From contig NZ_CP151762.1 of assembly GCF_038443675.1 (NCBI RefSeq), positions 682,001 through 746,000 on the forward strand: a DNA stretch of 64,000 nucleotides, read 5' to 3'. Under the pieces are notes generated by a model, which did not search any database, had not been told where the DNA came from, and saw only the letters and a program-made list of their open reading frames with translations. Numbering within the stretch: the first letter of the stretch is position 1; every line of letters starts with the position of its first letter. Positions 29,586 to 37,159 of the stretch are shown here, piece after piece. The position numbers and the translations under genes were made by a program. Source of the DNA: Yoonia sp. G8-12 (lineage in GTDB: Bacteria > Pseudomonadota > Alphaproteobacteria > Rhodobacterales > Rhodobacteraceae).

Positions 29586-31604
29586 TTATTTGATCAGGGA
29601 TTTGACTTTGTCGGCGGTATCCTGCGCCGTGATGCCGAATTCCTTGAACAGTCGCTCGGCGGGGGCTGAGGCCCCGAAACCATGCATGCCGATAAAGCCG
29701 GATTTCTCACGCTTGCCGCGCTCGCCAAACAACCAGCGGTCCCAGCCAAAGCGGATGCCCGCCTCGATGGCGACGCGCACAGGGCCGCCGGGCAGGACAC
29801 GCTTGCGGTAGCTTTCTTCCTGCTCTTCGAACAGCTCCCAGCATGGCATGGACACAACGCGGGTGCCGATCCCTTCGGCTTGCAGCAGATCGCGGGCTTC
29901 CATCGCGATGCTGACTTCCGAGCCTGTGGCCAACAGGATGGCTTGGCGTTTGCCTTCCGCGTCGGCCAGCACATAGGCCCCTTGGGCCACAAGGTTCTTG
30001 TTCTTATGCTCGGTCCGCACAGTGGGCAGGCCCTGACGGGTCAGCGCCAGCACGCTGGGGGTTTTCTGCGATGTCAGTGCGATTTCCCACGCCTCTGCCG
30101 TTTCCACCGTATCAGCAGGGCGGAACACATTCATGTTTGGCGTGGCGCGTAACATTGCAAGGTGTTCGACCGGCTGGTGCGTCGGGCCGTCTTCGCCAAG
30201 GCCGATGCTGTCGTGGGTCATCACGTATGTTGTCGGCACACCCATCAGCGCAGAGAGGCGCATCGCGCCGCGTGCGTAATCGGTGAAGCACATGAATGTG
30301 CCACCATAGGCGCGGGCACCGCCGTGCAGCGCCATGCCGTTCATCGCGGCCGCCATCCCGTGTTCGCGCACACCGTAATAGATATACCGGCCCTTGCGGG
30401 TGTCAGGGTGGAAGGTGCCCATGTCTTTGGTCAGCGTGTTGTTGGACCCTGTAAGGTCCGCCGATCCGCCAATGGTTTCCTGCATGATCGGGTTGATGAC
30501 TTCCAGTGTCATTTCCGATGATTTGCGGGTCGCAACCTTGGGCGCACCTTCGCTGATCTGCTTTTTCAGCGCACGGATCGTGGCAGACAGGCGCTTGGGC
30601 GCTTCACCTGCATAGATGCGCTTGAACTCGGCCTGCTTATTAGCCGAAAGCGTGTTGAAGCGGTCGTGCCATTCCTTATGCGCGGTGGCCCCGCGACCAC
30701 CGATCGCAGACCACTGCTTGAGCGCGTCTGCAGCAACTTCGAAATCACCCATGGGCGCGCCATACGCCTCTTTCGCGGCCTTGAGCTGATCGGCATCGGT
30801 CAAAGCGCCGTGGCCTTTTGAAGTGTCCTGTGCCGCGTGGCCCAAAGCGATATGGGTCTTGCAGGCGATCATGGACGGGCGCGGGTCTTTCTTGGCGGCG
30901 GTGATGGCTGCATCGATTGCCGCCGGATCGTGGCCGTCGATGGACTGAACGTGCCAGCCTGACGCCTCAAAGCGCATCGGCTGATTGGTGATATCGGCCA
31001 TATCGACGGTGCCGTCGATAGTGATGTTGTTGTTGTCCCAGAACACGATCAGGTGCGACAGTTTCTGCATGCCCGCAAGCGCGATCGCTTCCTGGCTCAC
31101 GCCCTCCATCAGACAGCCGTCGCCGGCCATCACATAGGTGTGGTGGTCAATGATCTTTTTGCCCCAGGTCGCGCGCTGGATTTCTTCGGCGATGGCAAAG
31201 CCGACCGAATTGGCGATGCCTTGACCCAGCGGGCCGGTGGTCGTTTCGATGCCACGCGCATGGCCGAATTCAGGGTGGCCTGCGGTGCGTGCACCCCATT
31301 GGCGGAAATTCTTGATCTGCTCGAGCGGCATATCTTCGTATCCGGTCAGATACATCAGCGAATAAAGCAGCATAGAACCGTGGCCTGCAGACAGGATAAA
31401 GCGGTCGCGATCGGGCCAATGTGGTGCATTGGGATCGAACTTGAGGTGCTTTTCAAAAAGTACAGTTGCGACATCGGCCATGCCCATCGGCATGCCCGAG
31501 TGGCCAGAGTTCGCTACGGCGACCGCATCCAGCGTCAGAGTGCGGATGGCGGTGGCTTTCATCCAGTGGTCGGGGTGTGCGGTGCGCAGGGCTGCAATAT
31601 CCAA
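29586..31604 (-). CDS. tkt: Transketolase
   Basis: 672-residue thiamine-diphosphate enzyme moving two-carbon units in the pentose phosphate pathway. It shows HGSMLLYSLMYLTGY, the TPP/metal motif MAGDGCLMEGVSQEAIALAG ending in NNN, the active-site HDSIGLGEDGPTHQPVEHLA and the C-terminal domain. The length is typical. It lies between convergent phyH and a divergent zapA operon and is not in a cbb operon, so a housekeeping rather than Calvin-cycle role is likely. Confidence 0.97.
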   Translation of the reverse strand: MDIAALRTAHPDHWMKATAIRTLTLDAVAVANSGHSGMPMGMADVATVLFEKHLKFDPNAPHWPDRDRFILSAGHGSMLLYSLMYLTGYEDMPLEQIKNFRQWGARTAGHPEFGHARGIETTTGPLGQGIANSVGFAIAEEIQRATWGKKIIDHHTYVMAGDGCLMEGVSQEAIALAGMQKLSHLIVFWDNNNITIDGTVDMADITNQPMRFEASGWHVQSIDGHDPAAIDAAITAAKKDPRPSMIACKTHIALGHAAQDTSKGHGALTDADQLKAAKEAYGAPMGDFEVAADALKQWSAIGGRGATAHKEWHDRFNTLSANKQAEFKRIYAGEAPKRLSATIRALKKQISEGAPKVATRKSSEMTLEVINPIMQETIGGSADLTGSNNTLTKDMGTFHPDTRKGRYIYYGVREHGMAAAMNGMALHGGARAYGGTFMCFTDYARGAMRLSALMGVPTTYVMTHDSIGLGEDGPTHQPVEHLAMLRATPNMNVFRPADTVETAEAWEIALTSQKTPSVLALTRQGLPTVRTEHKNKNLVAQGAYVLADAEGKRQAILLATGSEVSIAMEARDLLQAEGIGTRVVSMPCWELFEEQEESYRKRVLPGGPVRVAIEAGIRFGWDRWLFGERGKREKSGFIGMHGFGASAPAERLFKEFGITAQDTADKVKSLIK

Positions 31605-31864
31605 GTGATCAGGTCCTATTTACGAAAGATGAACGATGGGCTTGGCAGCGTCATATCAGGACCGAACCTAAGATCAAGCGTGACGGCTAAGTTACTCATA
31701 TTCTTGGCACGCTGTGGTTTGCGGCAGGGGCAGCGATGGCATACGCTCAAACCCAACAGGGTCGATTCGGCAGTTTTGACAGCGGCAGTCGGGCCAGAAA
31801 ACGGTAAGTTACAAAGACGATGGCAAATACGGGCACGCCCTTTGCGCCACGAAAGGACGAGCGG

Positions 31865-32338
31865 ATGAGTGACATCAGTGTTTTGGAGAGCCGCATTACA
31901 GCGGCGCTTGACCGGATCAGGCAGGGGTTGGATGCGCCTGTTGCGCAACAAACCGCCGCCGATCCCGCGTTGCAGGCCGCCCTTGAAGAAGAGCGCGCAC
32001 AAAATGCCGAATTGGTCGAGCGGGTCCGCGTTTTGAAAGAGCGGCAAGACACGCAGGTGGCCAGCCTGACGCAGCGCGCCGAGACGCAAAGCAAGCATCT
32101 GATGAAGCTGGACGAGGAATTGCAGCAGTTGCGCGCCTCGAACGTGCAGCTGCGCGAAATGAATGCCAAACTGCGCGAGGCCGTGACCACGGGCCTTGCG
32201 CCGGAATTGCATGATGCCGCGGTGCATGCCGAAATGGAGGCGTTGAGCGCGCAGCGTTCGGCGGATGCCGCCGAGATCGACGCCATTCTGGACGAGCTGA
32301 AACCCCTGATCGAGGAGACATCCCATGCCGCAGGTTGA
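31865..32338 (+). CDS. Coiled-coil protein upstream of zapA
   Basis: 157-residue soluble protein, unrecognised as a named family. It is a nearly continuous heptad-rich helix (about 40-105: EEERAQNAELVERVRVLKERQ...) with an acidic C-terminus (DAILDELKPLIEE). AAAGGA precedes the ATG at 31865. The end overlaps zapA by 14 bases, so translation is coupled; a structural partner role with ZapA at the division ring is an inference from this linkage. Confidence 0.8.
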   Translation: MSDISVLESRITAALDRIRQGLDAPVAQQTAADPALQAALEEERAQNAELVERVRVLKERQDTQVASLTQRAETQSKHLMKLDEELQQLRASNVQLREMNAKLREAVTTGLAPELHDAAVHAEMEALSAQRSADAAEIDAILDELKPLIEETSHAAG

Positions 32339-32711
32339 GATTGCGATCGGGGGCCGCACCTTTGAGGTGGCCTGTCAGGACGGCGAAGAGCAATTCCTGC
32401 ATTCTGCTGCCGCCATGTTGGATGGCGAAGCAAGCCATCTGGCCGATCAGATCGGGCGCATGCCCGAGGGGCGGATGCTCTTGATGGCGGGGCTGATGCT
32501 GGCGGATAAAACTGCCGGTCTGGAAGACAGGGTGCGCCAGCTGGAAACAGAGGCCGCAAATATGCGCGCGCAAGTGGAAACCTTGCAAAGCCAACCGGCA
32601 CCCACGCCGGTGCGCGTCGAGGTGCCTGTGGTGCCTGCCGCTGTGACCGAAGCCTTGGCCGAGATCGCGGCGCGTGCCGAAGCCTTGGCGGATCAAGTCG
32701 AAGCCAGATAG
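32325..32711 (+). CDS. zapA: Cell division protein ZapA
   Basis: 128-residue FtsZ-ring stabiliser. The N-terminal globular part (VEIAIGGRTFEVACQDGEEQFLHSAAAMLD, shortened here to its key pattern of IGGRxFxVxCxxGxE) and the central long helix with the MAGLMLADKTAGLEDR segment fit the family; a Pro-rich stretch (about 88-102) and an extra helix extend the C-terminus beyond the usual ~100 residues. It is coupled to the coiled-coil gene before it. Confidence 0.85.
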   Translation: MPQVEIAIGGRTFEVACQDGEEQFLHSAAAMLDGEASHLADQIGRMPEGRMLLMAGLMLADKTAGLEDRVRQLETEAANMRAQVETLQSQPAPTPVRVEVPVVPAAVTEALAEIAARAEALADQVEAR

Positions 32712-32740
32712 AAAAAAGGCAGGCAATGCGCCCGCCTTTA
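32712..32740. terminator. Bidirectional terminator between zapA and grxD
   Basis: AAGGCAGGC / GCCCGCCTT hairpin with one mismatch, an A6 run on one side (T6 for grxD on the minus strand) and TTTATCAGTTTT on the other. Confidence 0.75.
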
Positions 32741-32746
32741 TCAGTT

Positions 32747-33106
32747 TTAGCCGTTCGCTTCGCGAATTTTCTCGGCGGCGTCTTTGTCGAAGGCGACACC
32801 GTTTTCTGCAAAAAGCGTGTCGAGTTCGCCCGAGAGCGTCATCTCGGTGATGATGTCGCAGCCACCGACGAATTCGCCTTTGACGTACAGCTGTGGAATG
32901 GTGGGCCAGTCAGAGTAGTCTTTGATCCCCTGACGGATTTCATCATCGGCCAGCACGTTCACGTCGGCATATTCGACCCCCATGAAGTTCAGAACGCCTG
33001 CGACGCGCGATGAGAACCCGCACTGTGGCATGCTCTTGGTGCCTTTCATGAAAAGCACAACTTCATTGGCTGTTACGGTGTCTTTGATTTTATCTTGGGC
33101 TGTCAT
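32747..33106 (-). CDS. grxD: Monothiol glutaredoxin, Grx4 family
   Basis: 119-residue CGFS-type glutaredoxin (Cys29 in MPQCGFSSR) that holds a [2Fe-2S] cluster with glutathione and works in iron-sulfur trafficking, commonly as a complex with BolA. WPTIPQLYVKGEFVGGCDI is the conserved glutathione-binding half. The ATG overlaps the stop of a 42-residue membrane peptide gene, which itself overlaps bolA, so the three form one tightly coupled operon. Confidence 0.96.
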   Translation of the reverse strand: MTAQDKIKDTVTANEVVLFMKGTKSMPQCGFSSRVAGVLNFMGVEYADVNVLADDEIRQGIKDYSDWPTIPQLYVKGEFVGGCDIITEMTLSGELDTLFAENGVAFDKDAAEKIREANG

Positions 33107-33231
33107 GTTTTCTTTTCTCCGTCGTTAGCGGTCCATTTCCGCCAATAGTAGATTAATAGTCCGGGTGCGCCGATGATCAGAAGTGTACCAAAGAGGACAC
33201 CTAGAAAAGCGTACATGCCGAGCTTGCTCAT
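33103..33231 (-). CDS. 42-residue membrane microprotein coupled to bolA and grxD
   Basis: MSKLGMYAFLGVLFGTLLII opens a single hydrophobic helix (about 5-28) followed by a positively charged stretch (YYWRKWTANDGEKKT), so the C-terminus should face the cytoplasm. Both ends overlap neighbours by ATGA (bolA stop/its start; its stop/grxD start). No domain is recognisable. The exact phasing of three genes makes chance unlikely; a role in anchoring the BolA-Grx pair at the membrane is speculation. Confidence 0.85.
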   Translation of the reverse strand: MSKLGMYAFLGVLFGTLLIIGAPGLLIYYWRKWTANDGEKKT

Positions 33232-33464
33232 TCAGGGGCCTTAGTTGTTAGCGCCAAGGCATGTAATTCACCATTGCTGCCGTCCATCTTGCCTTTGAGA
33301 GCGGCATAGACGGCGCGTTGTTGTTGCACGCGGTTCTTGCCGCGGAAGCTTTCGTCGATGACTTCGGCTGCGAAATGGGCCCCGTCGTCACCCTGCACAT
33401 TGATGGTGGCGTCAGGAAAACCTTCACGCAGAAGTGTCTCAATTTCGTGGGCGGTGATTGGCAT
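33228..33464 (-). CDS. bolA: BolA family protein
   Basis: 78-residue BolA. The class II KH-like fold shows the conserved loop DGAHFAAEVIDESFRGKNRVQQQRAVY (core FRGKNRVQQQR) and a C-terminal HALALTT with the His used for cluster binding. It binds monothiol glutaredoxin to make a [2Fe-2S] heterodimer; the partner gene grxD is in the same operon. AAGGA precedes the ATG. Confidence 0.95.
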   Translation of the reverse strand: MPITAHEIETLLREGFPDATINVQGDDGAHFAAEVIDESFRGKNRVQQQRAVYAALKGKMDGSNGELHALALTTKAPE

Positions 33465-33528
33465 TTGCGGTCCTTTTGGTCGGTCAGTGTTAAGTTAGGG
33501 CCGCTTGCGCCGGGGGACAAGTGGGGAT

Positions 33529-33561
33529 GCCTCCGGCGGAAGTTTGATTGGACATAGAAAG
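33529..33561 (+). repeat. Intergenic repeat, copy B
   Basis: Same 33-base unit as at 18345, with TT as the variable pair and preceded by GGGGAT. It ends one base before the stop codon of purL (minus strand). Confidence 0.85.
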
Positions 33562-33562
33562 T

Positions 33563-35722
33563 CTAGGCGACCGCGTTTTCAAATGAGGTGCGGAATGTGT
33601 GGCTGAGCTCTGCCAAAGGTGCGCTTTGGCCGCCGAAGGTGATCTGGTCCCCGCCGACCTTGCCCACAGTCGCAAGCGGGACACCGGCCTGACTGGCTGC
33701 AATCATCAGCGCTTCGGCCTGATCGAAGTTGCAGGCAATCAGATAGCGTGCCTGATCTTCGCCGAAGAGTGTTGGTGTGTCTTCAGCATCCAGTGTGATT
33801 CCGACGCCCGCAGTTTCAGCCAGTTCAAATGCCGCAAGCGCCAGACCGCCATCGCTGAGGTCTGTGCAGGCCTTGATATAGGCGTAGTTGGCGCGGATGA
33901 AATCGCCATTTGCTTTTTCGGCTGCCAGATCAACATGGGGGGCATCGCCTTCGATACGGCCGTAGACTTCGGCCAGCAGGGCGGATTGGCCAAGGTGGCC
34001 TGTGGTTTCCCCCAGCAAAAGCAGCAGATGCCCTTCGCGGATATGGCCGGTGATCATCTGGTCTGGATGGTTGATGATCCCGACAGCGCCGATTGTAGGC
34101 GTGGGCAGGATGCCTTTGCCGTCTGTTTCATTATAAAGCGACACGTTGCCCGACACGATGGGCATATCCAGCGCTTTCACGGCTTCGCCGATCCCTTGGA
34201 TCGCACCGACGAATTGGCCCATGATCTGTGGTTTTTCGGGGTTGCCGAAGTTCATGTTGTCGGTGGTGGCCAAAGGGGTGGCACCAACGGCGGTGAGGTT
34301 GCGGTAGGCCTCGGCCACCGCCTGTTTTCCGCCCTCGACAGGGTTCGCTTTGACGTAGCGGGGGGTCACGTCGCTGGTGAAGGCCAGTGATTTATCGGTG
34401 CCATGCACCCGCACAATGCCTGATCCAGCACCCGGTGTGCGCGCGGTGTCACCCATCACTTGCTGGTCGTATTGTTCATAGACCCATTGTTTGCCTGCGT
34501 AGTTGGGGCTGCTGATCAGCGCCTTCAATCCGTCGATGGGATGCACGCCTGCAACATCGCCTAGTGGGGCGGCGGGCGGTGTGGGTTCCCATGGGCGGTC
34601 GTATTCGGGGGCCGAGCCGGAGAGGGTAGCGAGGGGCAGATCGGCCATGACCTGACCATTGTGTTCGATGATGAACCGGTCCTCGGCGATGGTTTCGCCG
34701 ACGATCGCGAAATCAAGGTCCCATTTCACAAAGACGGCGCGGGCTTCGGCCTCAAGCTCGGGCTTGAGCACCATCAACATGCGTTCCTGGCTTTCGGACA
34801 GCATCATTTCGTAGGCAGTCATATTTTCTTCGCGCTGCGGGACAGCGTTGAGGTTCAGTTTGACACCCAAGCCGCCCTTGTCGCCCATTTCCACTGCAGA
34901 GCATGTCAGGCCGGCGGCGCCCATGTCTTGAATGGAAATCACGGCACCTGTGGCCATCAGTTCCAGTGTCGCTTCCATCAGGCGCTTTTCGGTGAACGGA
35001 TCGCCCACTTGCACGGTGGGGCGTTTTTCCTCGATGGTGTCGTCGAATTCGGCGGACGCCATCGTGGCCCCGCCCACACCGTCGCGGCCGGTTTTGGCGC
35101 CAAGGTAGACAACGGGCATACCGATGCCGGAGGCTGCGGAATAGAAAATCTTGTCCGCATCCGCGAGGCCCGCCGCGAAGGCGTTGACAAGGCAGTTGCC
35201 GTTGTAAGCAGGATCAAAGCGCACTTCGCCGCCCACGGTGGGCACGCCAAAGCAGTTGCCATAACCACCCACGCCTGCGACGACACCATTGACCAATTGC
35301 CGCGTTTTGGGGTGGCTGGGTTCGCCGAAGGATAGCGAGTTCATCGCCGCGATGGGACGCGCGCCCATGGTAAAGACATCGCGTAGGATACCACCAACGC
35401 CGGTCGCGGCCCCTTGGTAGGGTTCGATATAGCTGGGGTGGTTGTGGCTTTCCATTTTGAAAACCACTGCCTGACCATCGCCGATATCGACAACACCTGC
35501 GTTTTCGCCCGGGCCGCAAATCACTTGCGGGCCTTCAGTGGGCAGGGTGCGGAGCCATTTCTTGGAGGATTTATAGGAACAATGCTCGTTCCACATCGCC
35601 GAAAAGATACCCAATTCCGTGAAGGTCGGTTCGCGGTCGATGATCTCAAGGATCCGCTTGTATTCGTCAGGCGAAAGCCCGTGGGCTGCAATCAGGTCTT
35701 CGGTGATGGCTGGCTCTTGCAT
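33563..35722 (-). CDS. purL: Phosphoribosylformylglycinamidine synthase subunit II
   Basis: 719-residue small-type PurL of purine synthesis; it makes FGAM from FGAR with ATP and needs separate PurS and PurQ subunits, which are not in the window. Conserved segments: NEHCSYKSSKKWLRTLPT, FKMESHNHPSYIEPYQGAATG, GGVGGATMASAEF-type loop and ACTDLSDGGLALAAFELAE. It has no gene close behind on its own strand and starts below a 375-base gap. Confidence 0.97.
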   Translation of the reverse strand: MQEPAITEDLIAAHGLSPDEYKRILEIIDREPTFTELGIFSAMWNEHCSYKSSKKWLRTLPTEGPQVICGPGENAGVVDIGDGQAVVFKMESHNHPSYIEPYQGAATGVGGILRDVFTMGARPIAAMNSLSFGEPSHPKTRQLVNGVVAGVGGYGNCFGVPTVGGEVRFDPAYNGNCLVNAFAAGLADADKIFYSAASGIGMPVVYLGAKTGRDGVGGATMASAEFDDTIEEKRPTVQVGDPFTEKRLMEATLELMATGAVISIQDMGAAGLTCSAVEMGDKGGLGVKLNLNAVPQREENMTAYEMMLSESQERMLMVLKPELEAEARAVFVKWDLDFAIVGETIAEDRFIIEHNGQVMADLPLATLSGSAPEYDRPWEPTPPAAPLGDVAGVHPIDGLKALISSPNYAGKQWVYEQYDQQVMGDTARTPGAGSGIVRVHGTDKSLAFTSDVTPRYVKANPVEGGKQAVAEAYRNLTAVGATPLATTDNMNFGNPEKPQIMGQFVGAIQGIGEAVKALDMPIVSGNVSLYNETDGKGILPTPTIGAVGIINHPDQMITGHIREGHLLLLLGETTGHLGQSALLAEVYGRIEGDAPHVDLAAEKANGDFIRANYAYIKACTDLSDGGLALAAFELAETAGVGITLDAEDTPTLFGEDQARYLIACNFDQAEALMIAASQAGVPLATVGKVGGDQITFGGQSAPLAELSHTFRTSFENAVA

Positions 35723-36097
35723 CTTGGTCCCCCGGTGCTGCGAGTCGCGCGTGTTTTACGGGGTTGCGCGTAAGAGGGAAAGGGAGGTGTTGGATTGCGC
35801 TGATTTTTCAGGTGCAGGACCGGAATTGCACAACAAAGTGCAAGGTGGCGTTCGCGCAAAAAAATGCCGGGCACAAAGGCCCGGCGAAGTCCAACAGGGA
35901 GGTGAAGATGATGAGCGCAATCGCATCATCGCCTTCGAGAGATCAAATAGGGTGCGTTTTTTGACCATTCAAGAAAAAATGGGTTCAATTCATGCATTGC
36001 CGCCATGCTGTCACTGCATAGCTTGAGGCGCTATCCGCAAGGAAAGTCATGTTTCACGCTGATTATGAACGATAATTCTGCTTTTGGTTGCGTCGGG
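35723..36097. other. 375-base intergenic region
   Basis: Between purL and a LysR gene, both minus strand. It holds a probable small RNA with its own promoter-like and terminator elements (35858-35972). The 120 bases nearest purL should contain the purL promoter, which I cannot place; the 125 bases nearest the LysR stop show nothing else recognisable. Confidence 0.6.
35858..35938 (-). ncRNA. Candidate small RNA with exposed anti-Shine-Dalgarno segment
   Basis: Read on the minus strand: a TTGAAT box (35967-35972), 16 bases, CTATTT (35945-35950), then a putative start near 35938. The RNA would have a first hairpin (35907-35930: GATGAT/ATCATC plus GCG/CGC, loop ATTG), an unpaired CACCTCCCTG, and a perfect GC terminator (GCCGGGC/GCCCGGC, loop CTTTGT) followed by T7. 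Two stems around a CCUCC segment is the plan of known alphaproteobacterial sRNAs. A short plus-strand reading frame with an SD in the same place is the competing explanation. Confidence 0.55.
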
Positions 36098-37003
36098 CTA
36101 TATCGCTGCGGCCTCACGCATTTTCCGCCGATGCGTGAAAATTTCGTCCTGCACGAAGTCGCGGAAGGCTGCGATCCGCTTGGATTGGCGCAATTCCTCG
36201 GGATAGGCGAGGAATACGGGCACTTCGCCGCTTTCCAGATCAGGCAGGACGCGCACGAGATCGGGGAAGTCTTCTGTGAGGTAATCGGGCAGCACGCCGA
36301 TGCCGATATTGTTGATCACGCCTTGTAGAACGCCGAAATAGTTATTGACGGTAAAGGTATTGGGAATGTCGTAGGTCATCAGGTGTTGCAACAGGGTGGC
36401 ACCTGCGGCGACCTGAATGGAATTAAGGCTTTGGCAGATTAACCGGTGGTTCGAGATGTCTGAAATATCGGTCGGGGAGCCGTTGATTTTCAGGTATTCC
36501 TCGGTCGCATAAAGCCGCATCCGCACCGACATCAGGCGCTTGCGGATCAAATCCGCCTGAGAGGGTTCTTTCATGCGGATCGCAACATCGGCTTCGCGCA
36601 TCGGCAAATCGAGCACGCGCTCTTCCAGCATGAGGTCGATTTTCAGATCGGGATAAAGCTCGTACAGTTTGGGCAGGCGCGGCGCCAGCCAGAGCGTGCC
36701 GAACCCCGTGGTCGTGGTCACGCGCAGTTCGCCGAATACTTCTTCTTCGCTGTCACGGATGCGGGCCGATGCGGTCTCAAGCCGTTTGTTCATGCTCTTG
36801 GTGGCGTCAAACAACAATTCACCCTGTTCGGTCAGGATCAATCCGCGCGCATGGCGGTGAAACAGCGTAGTGTTCAGCGATTCTTCGAGCGCACGAATTT
36901 GGCGGCTGACCGCCGATTGCGACAGGTGCAGCGTATCCCCCGCGTGCGTCAGCGATCCCGCGTCCGCAACCGCGTGAAAGATTCTTAGTTTATCCCAGTC
37001 CAT
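36098..37003 (-). CDS. LysR-family regulator beside the indolepyruvate oxidoreductase gene
   Basis: 301-residue LysR protein with N-terminal helix-turn-helix (LRIFHAVADAGSLTHAGDTLHLSQSAVSRQIRALE) and GcvA/AmpR-like effector domain. It is divergent from the large ior gene with a perfect dyad in between, so it most likely controls that gene and itself. The N-terminus begins MDWDKLRIFH, a common start for this subgroup. Confidence 0.88.
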   Translation of the reverse strand: MDWDKLRIFHAVADAGSLTHAGDTLHLSQSAVSRQIRALEESLNTTLFHRHARGLILTEQGELLFDATKSMNKRLETASARIRDSEEEVFGELRVTTTTGFGTLWLAPRLPKLYELYPDLKIDLMLEERVLDLPMREADVAIRMKEPSQADLIRKRLMSVRMRLYATEEYLKINGSPTDISDISNHRLICQSLNSIQVAAGATLLQHLMTYDIPNTFTVNNYFGVLQGVINNIGIGVLPDYLTEDFPDLVRVLPDLESGEVPVFLAYPEELRQSKRIAAFRDFVQDEIFTHRRKMREAAAI

Positions 37004-37102
37004 AACGGCCTTTTAAAAATGTATTGTGTAAGTTTGCTTTGCGGACATTACCCGCAATAGGCGTTTTGATGCAAACAACCATCTGACTTATTTTATGCTT
37101 TG

Positions 37103-37123
37103 TAGGTCAGTAATTTTGACCTA
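37103..37123. promoter_or_regulatory. LysR box TAGGTCA-N7-TGACCTA
   Basis: Perfect seven-base arms with a seven-base centre; the inner TCA-N7-TGA gives the T-N11-A core expected for LysR regulators. It lies in the divergent gap, 37 bases before the ior start, where an activator site would be expected. Confidence 0.6.
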
Positions 37124-37159
37124 TAGTTGAGGGATATTCGACGCGCGAGGAGGTGCGGG

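Noticed and set aside
31629..31868. Open frame upstream of the coiled-coil gene
   Set aside because: No ribosome binding site and no protein-like pattern; likely promoter region.
32712..32746. 6S RNA beside zapA
   Set aside because: In many proteobacteria ssrS follows zapA, but here only a 35-base terminator region lies before grxD.
35908..35964. 18-codon plus-strand reading frame with strong SD (AGGGAGGTGAAG)
   Set aside because: Very short, no related gene downstream on that strand; the same bases are better explained as the anti-SD region of a minus-strand sRNA, though I cannot exclude it.
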